Shown piece by piece: positions 41,635-54,109 of a stretch of DNA of 64,000 nt. The translations under genes and the position numbers were made by a program. Source of the DNA: Hyphomicrobiales bacterium. Its GTDB lineage: Bacteria > Pseudomonadota > Alphaproteobacteria > Rhizobiales > Beijerinckiaceae. How positions within the stretch are numbered: the stretch's first letter is position 1; each line of letters starts with the position of its first letter. The notes beneath the pieces are model-generated. The model was not told the origin of the DNA. It searched no databases and saw only the letters and a program-made list of their open reading frames with translations. The stretch spans positions 54,122 to 118,121 of the forward strand of contig JAQGKD010000035.1 in the NCBI GenBank assembly GCA_028290285.1. The letters are read 5' to 3'.

Positions 41635-42258
41635 TCAGAACTTGACCGGAGGTGGCGTCTGCGAGCCCTCGGTGGCAGCGAAGGTCGCCATGGGCTTGCT
41701 GGAACGGAAGGCGGTCATCGCCCAGAGCATGGTCGGGAAGGTGCGCAGCGAGGTGTTATATTCCCGCACGGACTCGATGTAGTCGCGCCGGGCGACGGCG
41801 ATCCGGTTTTCGGTGCCCTCGAGCTGCGATTGCAGGGCGAGGAAGTTCTGGTTGGATTTCAGGTCGGGATAGTTTTCGCTGACCGCGAGAAGCCGGCCGA
41901 GCGCGCCCGAAAGCTGGTTCTGCGCATCCTGGAACTGCTTCAGCTTGTCGGGATCGGTCAGCTGCGATGCGTCGATCCTGATCTGCGTCGCCTTGGCGCG
42001 GGCCTCGATGACGGCCGTCAGCACGTCCTTTTCCTGCTTGGCGTAGCCCTGCACGGTCGCGACGAGATTGGGGATGAGGTCGGCGCGGCGCTGGTACTGG
42101 TTCTGCACCTCGGACCATTGCGCCTTGGCATGCTCCTCGAGGGTCGGAATCGTGTTGTAGCCGCAGCCGGCGACGAGCAGGCCGAGGCCGACCGCTACGA
42201 GCAGGGCGCGGGCGCGGGCGAAGCTGACGGGGGAGGCAAGGCTTCGTGTCATGGACAT
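41635..42258 (-). CDS. LemA family protein
   Basis: YNTIPTLEEHAKAQWSEVQNQYQRRADLIPNLVATVQGYAKQEKDVLTAVIEARAKA. Confidence 0.95.
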   Translation of the reverse strand: MSMTRSLASPVSFARARALLVAVGLGLLVAGCGYNTIPTLEEHAKAQWSEVQNQYQRRADLIPNLVATVQGYAKQEKDVLTAVIEARAKATQIRIDASQLTDPDKLKQFQDAQNQLSGALGRLLAVSENYPDLKSNQNFLALQSQLEGTENRIAVARRDYIESVREYNTSLRTFPTMLWAMTAFRSSKPMATFAATEGSQTPPPVKF

Positions 42259-42288
42259 AGGGGTAACTCCCGATTGAACTTCGGAGGA

Positions 42289-42864
42289 CTATTCGGCTTC
42301 GACCACGCCTCCCGCCTCAAGCGCCCTTCGGAGGCGGGTGAAGGCGAGGCGTATCCTTGACTTGACTGTTCCGAGCGGGAGGCCGGTGCGCTCCGCGATC
42401 TCAGAATGTGACAGGCTTTCGAAAAAGGCGAGCCGCACGAGGGCCAGTTGCTCCTCGGGCAACCCCGACAAAGCCGAGCGCAGGACGTCGTCGCGCGCCT
42501 GCTGGTCGATCATGCGCTCCGCATCGATGGTTGATTCGTCGGGAATATCGAGTGCGAAATCATCGGGATCGACGAAATCGACGCGATCGCGCCGAAGCAC
42601 GTCGATGCGGCGGTTGCGCGCGATTCGGTACAGCCATGTCGCCAGCGAGGATTTCTCGGGCTCGAAGAGATGCGCCTTCCGCCACAGCGAGAGCATCGCG
42701 TCCTGCGCGATCTCCTCGGCGGCGGCGCGGTCGCAGCCGAGCCTGAGCAGATAAGCGTTGAGCCTCGGGCCGAAATAGTCGAACAGCCGCGTAAACGCTT
42801 CGCGGTCGCGCTTCTCTGCCACGGCGGCGACGAGCGCGGCATGTTCGGAAGCGAGTGGCGTCAT
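42289..42864 (-). CDS. ECF-type RNA polymerase sigma factor
   Basis: AEEIAQDAMLSLWRKAHLF, ATWLYRIARNRRIDVLRR, HSEIAERTGLPLGTVKSRIRLAFTRLRRAL. Confidence 0.93.
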   Translation of the reverse strand: MTPLASEHAALVAAVAEKRDREAFTRLFDYFGPRLNAYLLRLGCDRAAAEEIAQDAMLSLWRKAHLFEPEKSSLATWLYRIARNRRIDVLRRDRVDFVDPDDFALDIPDESTIDAERMIDQQARDDVLRSALSGLPEEQLALVRLAFFESLSHSEIAERTGLPLGTVKSRIRLAFTRLRRALEAGGVVEAE

Positions 42865-43108
42865 CCCGGAATTGTTCTCTCGTTTACACGGCGCCGGTTG
42901 CCTGCGAGACTTCGCCGCGGCAATCGATCGGGAAGCCCGGTTCGGCAGGGTGGACTTCCGTGCGTGATTGTTGCACGTCTGCGTCCGTTTGCGAACCCGG
43001 CACCTCGAAGCTCAGCTGTGGCACCTGGAAGCCGCCGGGAAACAGCGCCGCGGGGGACGGTTTTCAGATCCCTCTCGCATGCTGACAAGCAGGGAGTATC
43101 ATCGGCGC

Positions 43109-43861
43109 ATGATTCGCCAAGCTCAGAAGAAACTCACACGCCGGGCCATGGCCCGCCTGCTCGCTGCGGCGATCTTCGCCGCCGGGGCCGTCCCGCTGCT
43201 GCCCGCTCTGGCGCAAGACAGCCAGCCAGCCCGCACGACGCCCAAAAAGGACACGAAGGCGCCAGCCAAGCCCGGCGCAAAGGACGCGCCTGCCGCGGCC
43301 AAGCCGAGTCTTGCCGCCAAGCCAGGCGCAGCCAAGCCTGCGGCCGGCGGTAAGCCTGCCCCCGCCAAGGACGCAGCGGGCAAGGCCGCGCCCGAGAAAG
43401 ACGCAGCCAAATCCGGCCCCACAGGCAAGCCGACGCTGGTCGCCAGCGTGGGTGACTGGGGAGTTTACGCCACGCCGGCCGGACGCGAGCGGACCTGCTA
43501 CGCGCTCGCCCAGCCCAAAGAAAGGGCTCCGGCCGCGTTGAAGCGCGATCCAGCCTATCTTTTCATATCGACCCGTCCGGCCGAGAACGTCCGCAACGAA
43601 GTGTCCATCATCATGGGTTTCGACGTGAAGACCGAGAAGATACCCGCCGAGGTCTCTGTCGGCACCCGCAAATTCGCCATGGCAGCCCAGGGCAGCCATT
43701 TGTGGGTCCAGGATTCTGGCGCGCCTATCGTCGATGCGATGCGCGGCGGCTCCAAGCTGACGGTGAAGGCCGCCTCGGGGCGCGGCAACCAGACGACCGA
43801 TTCCTATTCGCTCGCAGGGCTCAAGCCGGCGCTGGAACGTGTCCAGAAGGAATGCCCCTGA
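43109..43861 (+). CDS. Invasion-associated locus B (IalB) family protein with Ala/Lys/Pro-rich linker
   Basis: VASVGDWGVYATPAGRERTCYALAQPKERAP...YLFISTRPAENVRNEVSIIMGF; start at MIRQAQKK. Confidence 0.85.
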   Translation: MIRQAQKKLTRRAMARLLAAAIFAAGAVPLLPALAQDSQPARTTPKKDTKAPAKPGAKDAPAAAKPSLAAKPGAAKPAAGGKPAPAKDAAGKAAPEKDAAKSGPTGKPTLVASVGDWGVYATPAGRERTCYALAQPKERAPAALKRDPAYLFISTRPAENVRNEVSIIMGFDVKTEKIPAEVSVGTRKFAMAAQGSHLWVQDSGAPIVDAMRGGSKLTVKAASGRGNQTTDSYSLAGLKPALERVQKECP

Positions 43862-44062
43862 GGCGTTTTCCGAGCTTGCCGGAGGCCGCTAGAGGACTTC
43901 GGCAACCCTTCCCGGCGACTTGTCCGAATGTCTCGCGACCAAAGTTTGAGCGCTGACGGCTTGTTCGTGGGCTGCGCATTTGCATAATGCAGCGCACAAT
44001 CCATGAGCAAAGTTCGCTGAGTGCAAAGTACTCAGGTGCGTGTCCCGCGGGGAGGGAACAAC

Positions 44063-46000
<1,938 letters not shown>

Positions 46001-46077
46001 CGCACGGGCCCTCGCAGCCAGTCTCTTAACCCTGCCCACAGCCTCCTCTGCGGGCGGGCAGCATTCTTGCTAATTTG

Positions 46078-46118
46078 AAAGCGCTGGAGCGGATGACCCG
46101 CTCCGGCGCTTTCTTTTT
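46078..46118 (+). terminator. Rho-independent terminator after acs
   Basis: AAAGCGCTGGAGCGG-ATGA-CCCGCTCCGGCGCTTTCTTTTT. Confidence 0.88.
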
Positions 46119-46140
46119 GGTGCTGCGTGCGGAGCGTCAC

Positions 46141-46668
46141 ATGAGTGGTCGGCTGGTCGTGGGACTGATGCTGCGGGCATCGCTGGTTGCCGCTCTTGGC
46201 ATGTTCATGGCGGCTCACGCCAAGGCGCGCGAAATTGTGCCGCTGCGGACCGACTATCCGGCGGGCGTCATCATCATCAAGCAAAGCGAAAAGAAGCTCT
46301 ATCTGACGGTCGGTCCTGGCGTGGCCATCCGCTACCCGATCGCCATCGGCAAGGCCGGCAAGGCATGGTCGGGCGTGGCGCGGGTCGACGGCAAATACGT
46401 CGAGCCGGCATGGTCGCCTCCCGCCGTGGTCAAGCGCGACAATCCCCGGCTGCCCTCCGTCATCCCGGGCGGATCGCCAGGCAATCCGATGGGTGCGCGG
46501 GCGCTGACGCTCGATCGAGAAGAGATCGCCATCCACGGCACCACTCAGGCCATGCGCGCTTCTGTCGGAACGGCAGCCTCCTATGGCTGCATCCGCATGT
46601 ACAACGAGGATGTCATAGACCTGTTCGAACGCGTGGCCGTGGGCACGCCGGTCGTCGCCATCCGCTGA
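46141..46668 (+). CDS. L,D-transpeptidase (YkuD) family protein
   Basis: HGTTQAMRASVGTAASYGCIRMYNEDVIDLFERV (SxGCIRM motif). Confidence 0.9.
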   Translation: MSGRLVVGLMLRASLVAALGMFMAAHAKAREIVPLRTDYPAGVIIIKQSEKKLYLTVGPGVAIRYPIAIGKAGKAWSGVARVDGKYVEPAWSPPAVVKRDNPRLPSVIPGGSPGNPMGARALTLDREEIAIHGTTQAMRASVGTAASYGCIRMYNEDVIDLFERVAVGTPVVAIR

Positions 46669-46675
46669 CGCCGGC

Positions 46676-47227
46676 TCAGCGCGCCGCGGCCATCTTCCCG
46701 CACCAGCTTTCGCGATGGCCACCCGAATAGGGGCGGCCCTGTCCCGCCGCGAGCATCAGGCTTGCGACGTCAGTATCGATGCCATCGGCCAGACGCACGC
46801 GCACGCTGGACACGACACGGCCGAAATATTTGTCGGGCGCGATATCGGTCAGGGTGACGGGTCCGCTGGCGAGAATATCCCTCAACATCTCGGTTGCTTC
46901 CTGCGCTCCACGAGCCTCCGACGGGCAGGCCGCCGCGCGCTCGGGTGCATCAAAGCCGCGAATGCGAATCGAGCTGTGCACCTCCTGCCCGAACCACACA
47001 CGGACCCGCGCCTCGAAGGTATCGCCGTCGATGGTGCGCAGGACTTCCGCAGGCAATGGACCGGCGAAGGCGACGCGACGATGGGCCTGGACGGATGCCG
47101 TTGGGATCTCAGCGGGTTGCGGCTCGCTTGCTGGCGCGCGAGCGGACAAGGTCGCGCCGACGCCCAGCAGCAGAACTGCCGCCGCCACGACCAAACCAAA
47201 GGGCTGATGATGCCGCGTCAGGATCAT
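46676..47227 (-). CDS. Thermonuclease (SNase-like) family protein
   Basis: VLRTIDGDTFEARVRVWFGQEVHSSIRIRGFDAPER. Confidence 0.9.
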   Translation of the reverse strand: MILTRHHQPFGLVVAAAVLLLGVGATLSARAPASEPQPAEIPTASVQAHRRVAFAGPLPAEVLRTIDGDTFEARVRVWFGQEVHSSIRIRGFDAPERAAACPSEARGAQEATEMLRDILASGPVTLTDIAPDKYFGRVVSSVRVRLADGIDTDVASLMLAAGQGRPYSGGHRESWCGKMAAAR

Positions 47228-47313
47228 AATCCCAACGGCAGCATATTAAGCCGGATATTGTCAATATGGTCCTACAACTATTGGGCGCATTAGGTTGCAG
47301 GCCGCTCGCGATG

Positions 47314-47517
47314 TCAGAAGTCGCTGATCAAGCCTTTGATTTCCCAGTCGCCATAGCGGACAGGGTCGAGCCCGCCGCGACCGTTGATTTCACGGGCTGC
47401 TTCCTGCCGGCGGAGTTCTGCGACGCGGCGGCGTTCGGCCGCCTCGGCGAGCGCGCGCTGCGCCTCCGGGGTGAGCGCCTTGCGCGGGGTCTCTGTCGTT
47501 GTGGTTTCGTCTGTCAT
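47314..47517 (-). CDS. DUF1674 / SDHAF4-like protein
   Basis: C-terminal EINGRGGLDPVRYGDWEIKGLISDF. Confidence 0.88.
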   Translation of the reverse strand: MTDETTTTETPRKALTPEAQRALAEAAERRRVAELRRQEAAREINGRGGLDPVRYGDWEIKGLISDF

Positions 47518-47629
47518 TGTCGATTGTCTTCCCGTCTTGAAGCCGGGGCTACGGTGACCCCACATATAGGGCGCGCGTCCTCCCGTCGACCAGAGGGGTG
47601 CGTCATCGTCGTGCTGGAGACCCGTCGCC

Positions 47630-48670
47630 ATGAATTTCATGCGCACCGCCGTGCTGCTCGCGGCCATGACAGCCCTGTTCCTCGTGGTCGGCGCCGCGCT
47701 CGGCGGCCGGGGCGGGATGATGGTCGCCCTGATCTTTGCGATTGGCACCAACGTCTTCGCCTGGTGGAACTCGGATCGAATGGTTCTGGCCGCCAACGAT
47801 GCCCGCGAGATCGGCGCGGCGCAGGCGCCCGATCTCTACGCGCTGGTGCGCGACCTCGCGGCCCGCGCGCAGATCCCGATGCCGCGCGTCTTCGTGATCG
47901 ACAGCGACCAGCCCAATGCGTTCGCGACAGGGCGCGACCCTGCGCATGGCGCGCTGGCGGTCAACACCGGGCTCCTGCGGATGCTGACACGCGAGGAACT
48001 CGCGGGCGTGCTCGCTCATGAACTCGGCCATATCAAGAACCGTGACACGCTGACCATGACCGTGACGGCGACGCTCGCGGGCGCCATTTCCTCCATCGCG
48101 CAATGGGGCATGTTCTTCGGCGGCTCCCGCCGGGAGAATGGGCTCGGGGTGATCGGCACGGTTGCGCTCGCGATCCTCGCGCCGATCGCGGCCATGATCG
48201 TGCAGATGGCGGTGAGCCGTGGGCGTGAATACGTCGCCGACCGCGCGGGCGCAGAGATCTGCGGAAATCCGCTGTGGCTGGCGGGCGCGCTCGCCAAGAT
48301 CTCGCAAGGGGCCGCCGCCATTCCCAACGAACGGGCGGAGGCCAACCCCGCCATGGCACATATGTTCATCGTCAATCCGCTGCACGGCACCGGCGTCGAC
48401 AATCTGTTCTCGACCCATCCGAATGTCGAGAACCGCATCGCCGCCCTGGAGGATCTGGCGCGCCGGATGAACATCGCGCCGTCCTCGCCGGCCTCTGGCG
48501 CGGGCTGGGCGCCGTTTCGCGACGAGGGGCCGTCGGGTCCCCTGCCGGGCACGGCATGGGGCCGCGCGCGCGGGGGCTTCCTGTCGGGTGAAGGAATCTC
48601 GCCGTGGCGCGGGAACGCCGATCGTGATACCCGCAGAGACAATGGACAACGGCGCGGCCCGTGGGGATGA
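47630..48670 (+). CDS. htpX: Membrane zinc metalloprotease HtpX
   Basis: [53 protein letters not shown]. Confidence 0.96.
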   Translation: MNFMRTAVLLAAMTALFLVVGAALGGRGGMMVALIFAIGTNVFAWWNSDRMVLAANDAREIGAAQAPDLYALVRDLAARAQIPMPRVFVIDSDQPNAFATGRDPAHGALAVNTGLLRMLTREELAGVLAHELGHIKNRDTLTMTVTATLAGAISSIAQWGMFFGGSRRENGLGVIGTVALAILAPIAAMIVQMAVSRGREYVADRAGAEICGNPLWLAGALAKISQGAAAIPNERAEANPAMAHMFIVNPLHGTGVDNLFSTHPNVENRIAALEDLARRMNIAPSSPASGAGWAPFRDEGPSGPLPGTAWGRARGGFLSGEGISPWRGNADRDTRRDNGQRRGPWG

Positions 48671-48773
48671 CCTTCCCCGGGCCCGGGAATGCGGAAGATC
48701 TTGGCATGACATCCTCTCAGACGACGAGACGCAGGATCGCGCAGTGCCTTGCCGTTCGCCGGGCGCGCGTTTC

Positions 48774-50153
48774 GTGAGCGAAAAGGGACGCCCCCGTTCA
48801 GGCTACGGCTTCAACAAGCGGCCGGCGCAGGTCGTCGAGACCGTGCCGGGCCTCTCGGTACGCCTTGCCGCTGCCGCCGTGCTCGCCGAAGTGGCGGGCA
48901 ATGGCCAGAGCCTCGACGAGCGTTTCGCGCCCGGTGCTGGGCCCGAAGCGCTGAGCGGGCTCGATCCGCGCGATCGCGCGCTGGTGCGCTCCATCGTGCT
49001 GGTGTCGCTTCGGCATCTGGGCACGTTGCGCGCCGCGCTCGCTGCGACGCTCGAAAAGGGGTTGCCGCGCAAGGCGCAGATTCTCGAATGGACGCTGGTG
49101 ACCGGCGCGGCGCAGATCCTGTTCATGGATGTGCCCGATCACGCTGCCGTAGATCTCGCGGTGCGGGCGGCGCGGCGCGATGCGCGCACGACGCCGTTCG
49201 CGGCGCTGGTCAATGCCGTGCTGCGCAATATCGCGCGGCGCCGCGATGAACTCGCCGTCGTCAACGACGCTTTTCTCGATACACCGCAATGGCTCTCGAC
49301 CCGCTGGCGCAAGACCTATGGCGGGGAGGTCGCCGCGCGAATCGCGATGGCGCATCGCGACGAGCCGACACTTGATGTCACGCTCAAGCCGGGCGACGAC
49401 TCCGCGAGGCCGGAGGGAATTCTGCTGCCGACGGGTTCGTTGCGGCTGACCTCGCACGATCCGGTGAGCGACCTCGAAGGCTATGGCGAGGGTGGCTGGT
49501 GGGTGCAGGATGCGGCGGCCGCCATGCCCGCGCGCCTCCTGAACGTGCAGCCGGGCGAACGCGTCGCGGATCTCTGCGCGGCTCCCGGTGGGAAGACTGC
49601 GCAGCTCGCATCCGCCGGGGCGCTTGTGACCGCGCTCGACCGCTCGGCCGAAAGGTTGAAGCGGCTCACCGCTAACCTCGAGCGTCTCGGCCTCTCGGCA
49701 GAAATCCAGGTTGGCGACGTGCTGAATTTCGAGGCGGCGCCGTTCGACGCGATCCTTCTGGACGCGCCGTGTTCCGCGACCGGCACCATTCGCCGGCATC
49801 CCGATGTCGCGTGGACCAAGAAGCCCGGCGATATCGCGACACTCGCAGCGGTGCAGGCGAAGATGCTCGACCGGGCCGCAACGCTGGTTCGCCCGGGTGG
49901 ACGAATCGTCTATTGCACCTGTTCGCTGGAGCCCGAAGAGGGCGAGATGCAGATCGCGCAATTGCTTCGCCGCAATCCCGATCTCGCACGCGTGCCGATC
50001 ACGGCGGAGGAAGTCGGCGGCCTCGTCGAATGCCTGACGCCGGACGGCGATCTGCGGACGCTGCCATTTCACCTGCAGGGTGAGACACCGCGTCTCTCGG
50101 GGCTCGACGGTTTTTATGCGGCGCGCCTGAGGCGACGCGAGAATGGTGTGTGA
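48774..50153 (+). CDS. rsmB: RsmB/NOP-family 16S rRNA (cytosine-C5) methyltransferase
   Basis: VADLCAAPGGKTAQLASAGALVTALDRS, LLDAPCSATGTIRRHPDVAW, CSLEPEEGE; GTG start at 48774 inferred. Confidence 0.92.
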   Translation: MSEKGRPRSGYGFNKRPAQVVETVPGLSVRLAAAAVLAEVAGNGQSLDERFAPGAGPEALSGLDPRDRALVRSIVLVSLRHLGTLRAALAATLEKGLPRKAQILEWTLVTGAAQILFMDVPDHAAVDLAVRAARRDARTTPFAALVNAVLRNIARRRDELAVVNDAFLDTPQWLSTRWRKTYGGEVAARIAMAHRDEPTLDVTLKPGDDSARPEGILLPTGSLRLTSHDPVSDLEGYGEGGWWVQDAAAAMPARLLNVQPGERVADLCAAPGGKTAQLASAGALVTALDRSAERLKRLTANLERLGLSAEIQVGDVLNFEAAPFDAILLDAPCSATGTIRRHPDVAWTKKPGDIATLAAVQAKMLDRAATLVRPGGRIVYCTCSLEPEEGEMQIAQLLRRNPDLARVPITAEEVGGLVECLTPDGDLRTLPFHLQGETPRLSGLDGFYAARLRRRENGV

Positions 50154-50282
50154 ACTTTCAATCTTTCTCTGAGAATTTTCGGCGAATCACCTGATAAGAG
50201 AAAAGTAGCGTGCTATCAGGTCGATAGGTGTTCGCGTCGTCGCAAAAGGCACGGCTGACTGTCCCCCGAAGGAGCAAGCGCT

Positions 50283-51998
50283 TTGGCATCGTCGAATGTC
50301 GCCGAGCGGATTCGGCTCGTACGGCTCGTTGCCGGGCGCGGTTTGAACTGGGCCTGGCGTGGCGCGGGCAAGCCGCTGCGCGCCGTCTCGTCCTTCCGCG
50401 CGCCCGCACCCGAGCGGCTGCTGATCGCGCCACAGGACATCCGCACCACGGATCCGACCATCGCGGCGGATATCTATTCCGGCTATTTCGGCTTTGCCGG
50501 AAAGGCCGTGAACACGCATGGGCAATCGCCTTTCGAGGTCGAGGCACCCTCCGCGATCTGGGAGATCACGCTCGCGGGGTTCAGCTGGCTGCGCCACCTG
50601 CGGGCGGCTGACACCGCGCTGGCGCGCGCCAATGCGCGGGCGCTGGTGGGGGACTGGATTACCACGCGCAGCAAGGATCTCGACGGGATCGACTGGGAGG
50701 CGGGCGTCGCCGCACGACGCCTCCTGTCCTGGCTCAGCCAGTCGCCGCTGATCCTCGAGGGCGCGGACCGCGTCTTCTACCGACGCTTCATGCGCAGCAT
50801 CGGAATGCATGCCGCCCATCTCCAGCGTTGCCTCTCCGAGGGGCTGGAGGGCGAAGCCCGACTCGTCAGCGCCATCGCGCTGGCGGAGCTCGGTCTGTGC
50901 GCGGAAGGTATGCCCAAGCTGATGCGCCGGGGCACGAAAGTCCTCACCGAAGAACTGACGCATCAGATCCTGCCCGATGGCGGGCATCTGGGCCGCAACC
51001 CGCAGATGCTGGTCGACCTGCTGCTGGATCTCCTGCCGCTGCGCCAGGCCTATGCCGCGCGGGGGCTCAGTGCGCCCCAGCAATTGCTCAATTCCATCGA
51101 CCGCATGATGCCGATGCTGCGCCTTTTTCGGCATGGCGATGGCGCGCTGGCCCTGTTCAACGGCATGGGGCCCACCGCGCCGCATACGCTGGCGACCGTG
51201 CTCGCCTATGACGATGCCCGCGCCGTGCCGCTCGCCAATGCGCCGAGCTCCGGCTATCAGCGGATGGAGGCCGCCGGCACGATCGTCATCGCAGATTTCG
51301 GCGCGCCGCCACCGCCGCGCTTTTCCTGCGACGCCCATGCCAGCGCGTTGGCTTTCGAAATGTCGAGTGGCCAGCACCGCCTCGTCGTCAATTGCGGGAT
51401 CCCCGCCTATCCGCGGCCGGCGCTGCGCGAGGCGTCCCGACTGACGGCGGCGCATTCCGTGCTGGTGATCGGGGATGTCTCGTCCTGCCGCTTTGCATCC
51501 CAGGCCGGTCTCGATCGCTGGCTGCATGGGCAGATCCTCGCCGGCCCTTCGCCGATTGTCGTGCGACGCACTGAGGACGCCAGCGGCGTCGAAATCGAGG
51601 CTGCTCACAACGGCTACGAGCGCCGCTTCGGCGTCCTGCACGAGCGCCGCCTGACGTTGTCGGCGGGGGGCAACCGTCTCGAAGGCGAGGACCGGTTGCG
51701 CAGTTCGGGCCGCCGCGTGCCCGGCGCCATCAACGCCGATTATTCGCTGCGCTTCCACCTGCATCCGGGCGTGCGTACCGAACTCGTCGAAGAGGGACGT
51801 GCCGTCTACCTTGTGCTGCCCGACGAGCAGGAATGGATTTTCCGGGCCAGCGGCCTGCCGGTCGCGCTGGAGGAGAGCATTTTCCTCGGTGGTCAGGAGG
51901 GGCCGCGCAACACGGACCAGATCGTGGTCGCCGCCCGCGTGCGCGAATGTCCGAGCGTGGTCTGGACGTTCCAGCGGCTGGAGCCGCGCCGCGACTGA
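50283..51998 (+). CDS. Heparinase II/III family protein
   Basis: ISGYFGFAGK-type N-terminus, SWLSQSPLILEGADRVFYRRFMRS, C-terminal YSLRFHLHPGVR. Confidence 0.9.
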   Translation: MASSNVAERIRLVRLVAGRGLNWAWRGAGKPLRAVSSFRAPAPERLLIAPQDIRTTDPTIAADIYSGYFGFAGKAVNTHGQSPFEVEAPSAIWEITLAGFSWLRHLRAADTALARANARALVGDWITTRSKDLDGIDWEAGVAARRLLSWLSQSPLILEGADRVFYRRFMRSIGMHAAHLQRCLSEGLEGEARLVSAIALAELGLCAEGMPKLMRRGTKVLTEELTHQILPDGGHLGRNPQMLVDLLLDLLPLRQAYAARGLSAPQQLLNSIDRMMPMLRLFRHGDGALALFNGMGPTAPHTLATVLAYDDARAVPLANAPSSGYQRMEAAGTIVIADFGAPPPPRFSCDAHASALAFEMSSGQHRLVVNCGIPAYPRPALREASRLTAAHSVLVIGDVSSCRFASQAGLDRWLHGQILAGPSPIVVRRTEDASGVEIEAAHNGYERRFGVLHERRLTLSAGGNRLEGEDRLRSSGRRVPGAINADYSLRFHLHPGVRTELVEEGRAVYLVLPDEQEWIFRASGLPVALEESIFLGGQEGPRNTDQIVVAARVRECPSVVWTFQRLEPRRD

Positions 51999-52083
51999 GG
52001 CTTCGGCCCGACGCCCTTTGCCCCTGCGGGCCTGACGTGCTAATCGCGCCCCTTATGTTCCGTAAGCTTGCGAGAGATCCCTC

Positions 52084-53676
52084 ATGCCCACTCATCCGCG
52101 CCGCGTCACCCGCGCCCTTCTCTCCGTCTCGGACAAGAGCGGGCTCATCGAGTTCGCCCGCGCGCTGCACGATCTGGGCGTCGAACTCGTCTCGACGGGC
52201 GGTACCCGCAAGGCGCTGGCCGATGCGAGCCTGCCGGTCAAGGACGTGGCGGATCTCACGGGCTATCCCGAGATGATGGACGGCCGCGTGAAGACGTTGC
52301 ATCCGCGCGTCCATGGCGGGCTTCTCGCGATTCGCGAAAACCCGGAGCATGAGGCGGCGATGCTGGCCCATTCGATCCAGCCCATCGACCTGCTCGTCGT
52401 CAATCTCTATCCGTTCGAGGCGACCGTAGCCAAAGGCGCGGATGAGGAAGAGTGCATCGAGAATATCGACATCGGCGGCCCGGCCATGATCCGCGGAGCG
52501 GCCAAGAACCACGGCGATGTCGCCGTCGTGGTCGACGTCGAGGATTATGCGCGTGTGCTGGACGTGCTTGTCGAAAACAAGGGCTCGACCACGCTGACGC
52601 TCCGCCGCGCTCTCGCACAGAAAGCCTATGCCCGCACTGCGGCCTATGATGCGGCGATTTCGAACTGGTTCGCGCAGGCCATAGGCGAGACCGCACCTGA
52701 CTATCGCGCCATCGGCGGACGGCTCGCCGAAAAAATGCGCTATGGCGAAAACCCGCATCAGGCGGCTGCGTTCTACCACACACCCGAGAAGCGGGCCGGC
52801 GTGTCCACCGCACGTCAGGTGCAGGGCAAGCAGCTCTCCTACAACAATGTCAACGACACGGACGCCGCCTTCGAATGCGTCTCGGAATTCGATCCCGCGC
52901 GCACGGCGGCTGTGGCCATCATCAAGCACGCCAACCCTTGCGGCGTGGCGGAAGGTGCCTCGCTTGTGGAGGCCTATGAGCGCGCCCTGCGCTGCGATCC
53001 CGTCTCGGCCTTCGGCGGCATCGTCGCGCTGAACCGCAAGCTCGATGTCGCCGCCGCGCGCGAGATCGTGAAGATCTTCACCGAGGTGATCATCGCGCCC
53101 GACGCCGATGAAGAGGCCATCGCGCTGGTTGCCTCCAAGAAGAACCTGCGCCTGCTGCTGACGGGCGGACTGCCCAATCCGCGCGCCGGCGGCCTCACCT
53201 TCAAGACGGTTGCAGGCGGCCTTCTCGTGCAGGGCCGGGACAATGCCGTCGTCGACGACATGGACCTGCGGGTGGTCACCAAGCGCGCCCCTACCGCGCA
53301 GGAATTGTCGGATTTGAAATTCGCCTTCCGCGTCGCCAAGCACGTCAAGTCCAACGCCATCGTCTATGCGCGTGACGGCGCAACGGTCGGGGTGGGGGCG
53401 GGACAGATGAGCCGCGTCGATTCCTCGCGCATCGCCGCCTGGAAGGCCGCCGAGGCCGCCAAGGCCGCGGGGCTGCCGGAGACGCTGGCCAAGGGCTCGG
53501 TCGTCGCCTCGGACGCTTTCTTCCCCTTCGCGGACGGGTTGCTGGCGGCCGCCGAAGCGGGCGCGACGGCTGTCATCCAGCCGGGTGGCTCCATGCGCGA
53601 CGACGAAGTCATCAAGGCCGCCGACGAGGCCGGACTGGCGATGGTGCTCACCGGGCACCGGCATTTCCGCCACTAG
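52084..53676 (+). CDS. purH: Bifunctional AICAR transformylase/IMP cyclohydrolase
   Basis: [48 protein letters not shown]-like, KHANPCGVA. Confidence 0.97.
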   Translation: MPTHPRRVTRALLSVSDKSGLIEFARALHDLGVELVSTGGTRKALADASLPVKDVADLTGYPEMMDGRVKTLHPRVHGGLLAIRENPEHEAAMLAHSIQPIDLLVVNLYPFEATVAKGADEEECIENIDIGGPAMIRGAAKNHGDVAVVVDVEDYARVLDVLVENKGSTTLTLRRALAQKAYARTAAYDAAISNWFAQAIGETAPDYRAIGGRLAEKMRYGENPHQAAAFYHTPEKRAGVSTARQVQGKQLSYNNVNDTDAAFECVSEFDPARTAAVAIIKHANPCGVAEGASLVEAYERALRCDPVSAFGGIVALNRKLDVAAAREIVKIFTEVIIAPDADEEAIALVASKKNLRLLLTGGLPNPRAGGLTFKTVAGGLLVQGRDNAVVDDMDLRVVTKRAPTAQELSDLKFAFRVAKHVKSNAIVYARDGATVGVGAGQMSRVDSSRIAAWKAAEAAKAAGLPETLAKGSVVASDAFFPFADGLLAAAEAGATAVIQPGGSMRDDEVIKAADEAGLAMVLTGHRHFRH

Positions 53677-53814
53677 GTCAGACTTCATTAAGCATAACCG
53701 GCGCAATTTTATCGATACGGCGGATTTCGCCGTGTCGCTGACCATGTTTCGCCATCAAGTTTCGTGAAAGGTCTTCCTGCTAGGAACATCCTGGTTCTCA
53801 CGAGGTCTTGGGTT

Positions 53815-54102
53815 ATGCTTATCTCTTATTCAGACACGATCGATGGCGCTGAAGGCTTTACTGCCATCGGTCGTATCCGCGCCGCCGCCGGCTGGCACGC
53901 CGTCTCCGCCCGCGAGCTGCGCGAGGGGCACTGGAAAGAGGCAGCCTTGCAGCAGCTCATCCGCACGGCGGAAGACTTCGACGCCGATGCCATCGTCGGC
54001 GTGGATTACCAGATCGACGGAACCACGGATGTCGAACTGACCGGCATCGCCCTGCAGCGGGTCGCAGCGACCGGTGTCGCAGTGAGGCTGCGCCGCAGCT
54101 AA
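53815..54102 (+). CDS. YbjQ-like heavy-metal-binding domain protein
   Basis: RELREGHWKEAALQQLIRTAEDFDADAIVGVDYQIDG; start at MLISYSDTID. Confidence 0.75.
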   Translation: MLISYSDTIDGAEGFTAIGRIRAAAGWHAVSARELREGHWKEAALQQLIRTAEDFDADAIVGVDYQIDGTTDVELTGIALQRVAATGVAVRLRRS

Positions 54103-54109
54103 GCCTCCC

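Noticed and set aside
43240-43430. Ala/Lys/Pro repeats as a novel repeat protein
   Set aside because: Best explained as a low-complexity linker in an exported IalB-family protein; no regular period
51730-53745. 671-aa minus-strand ORF opposite purH
   Set aside because: Antisense shadow of purH
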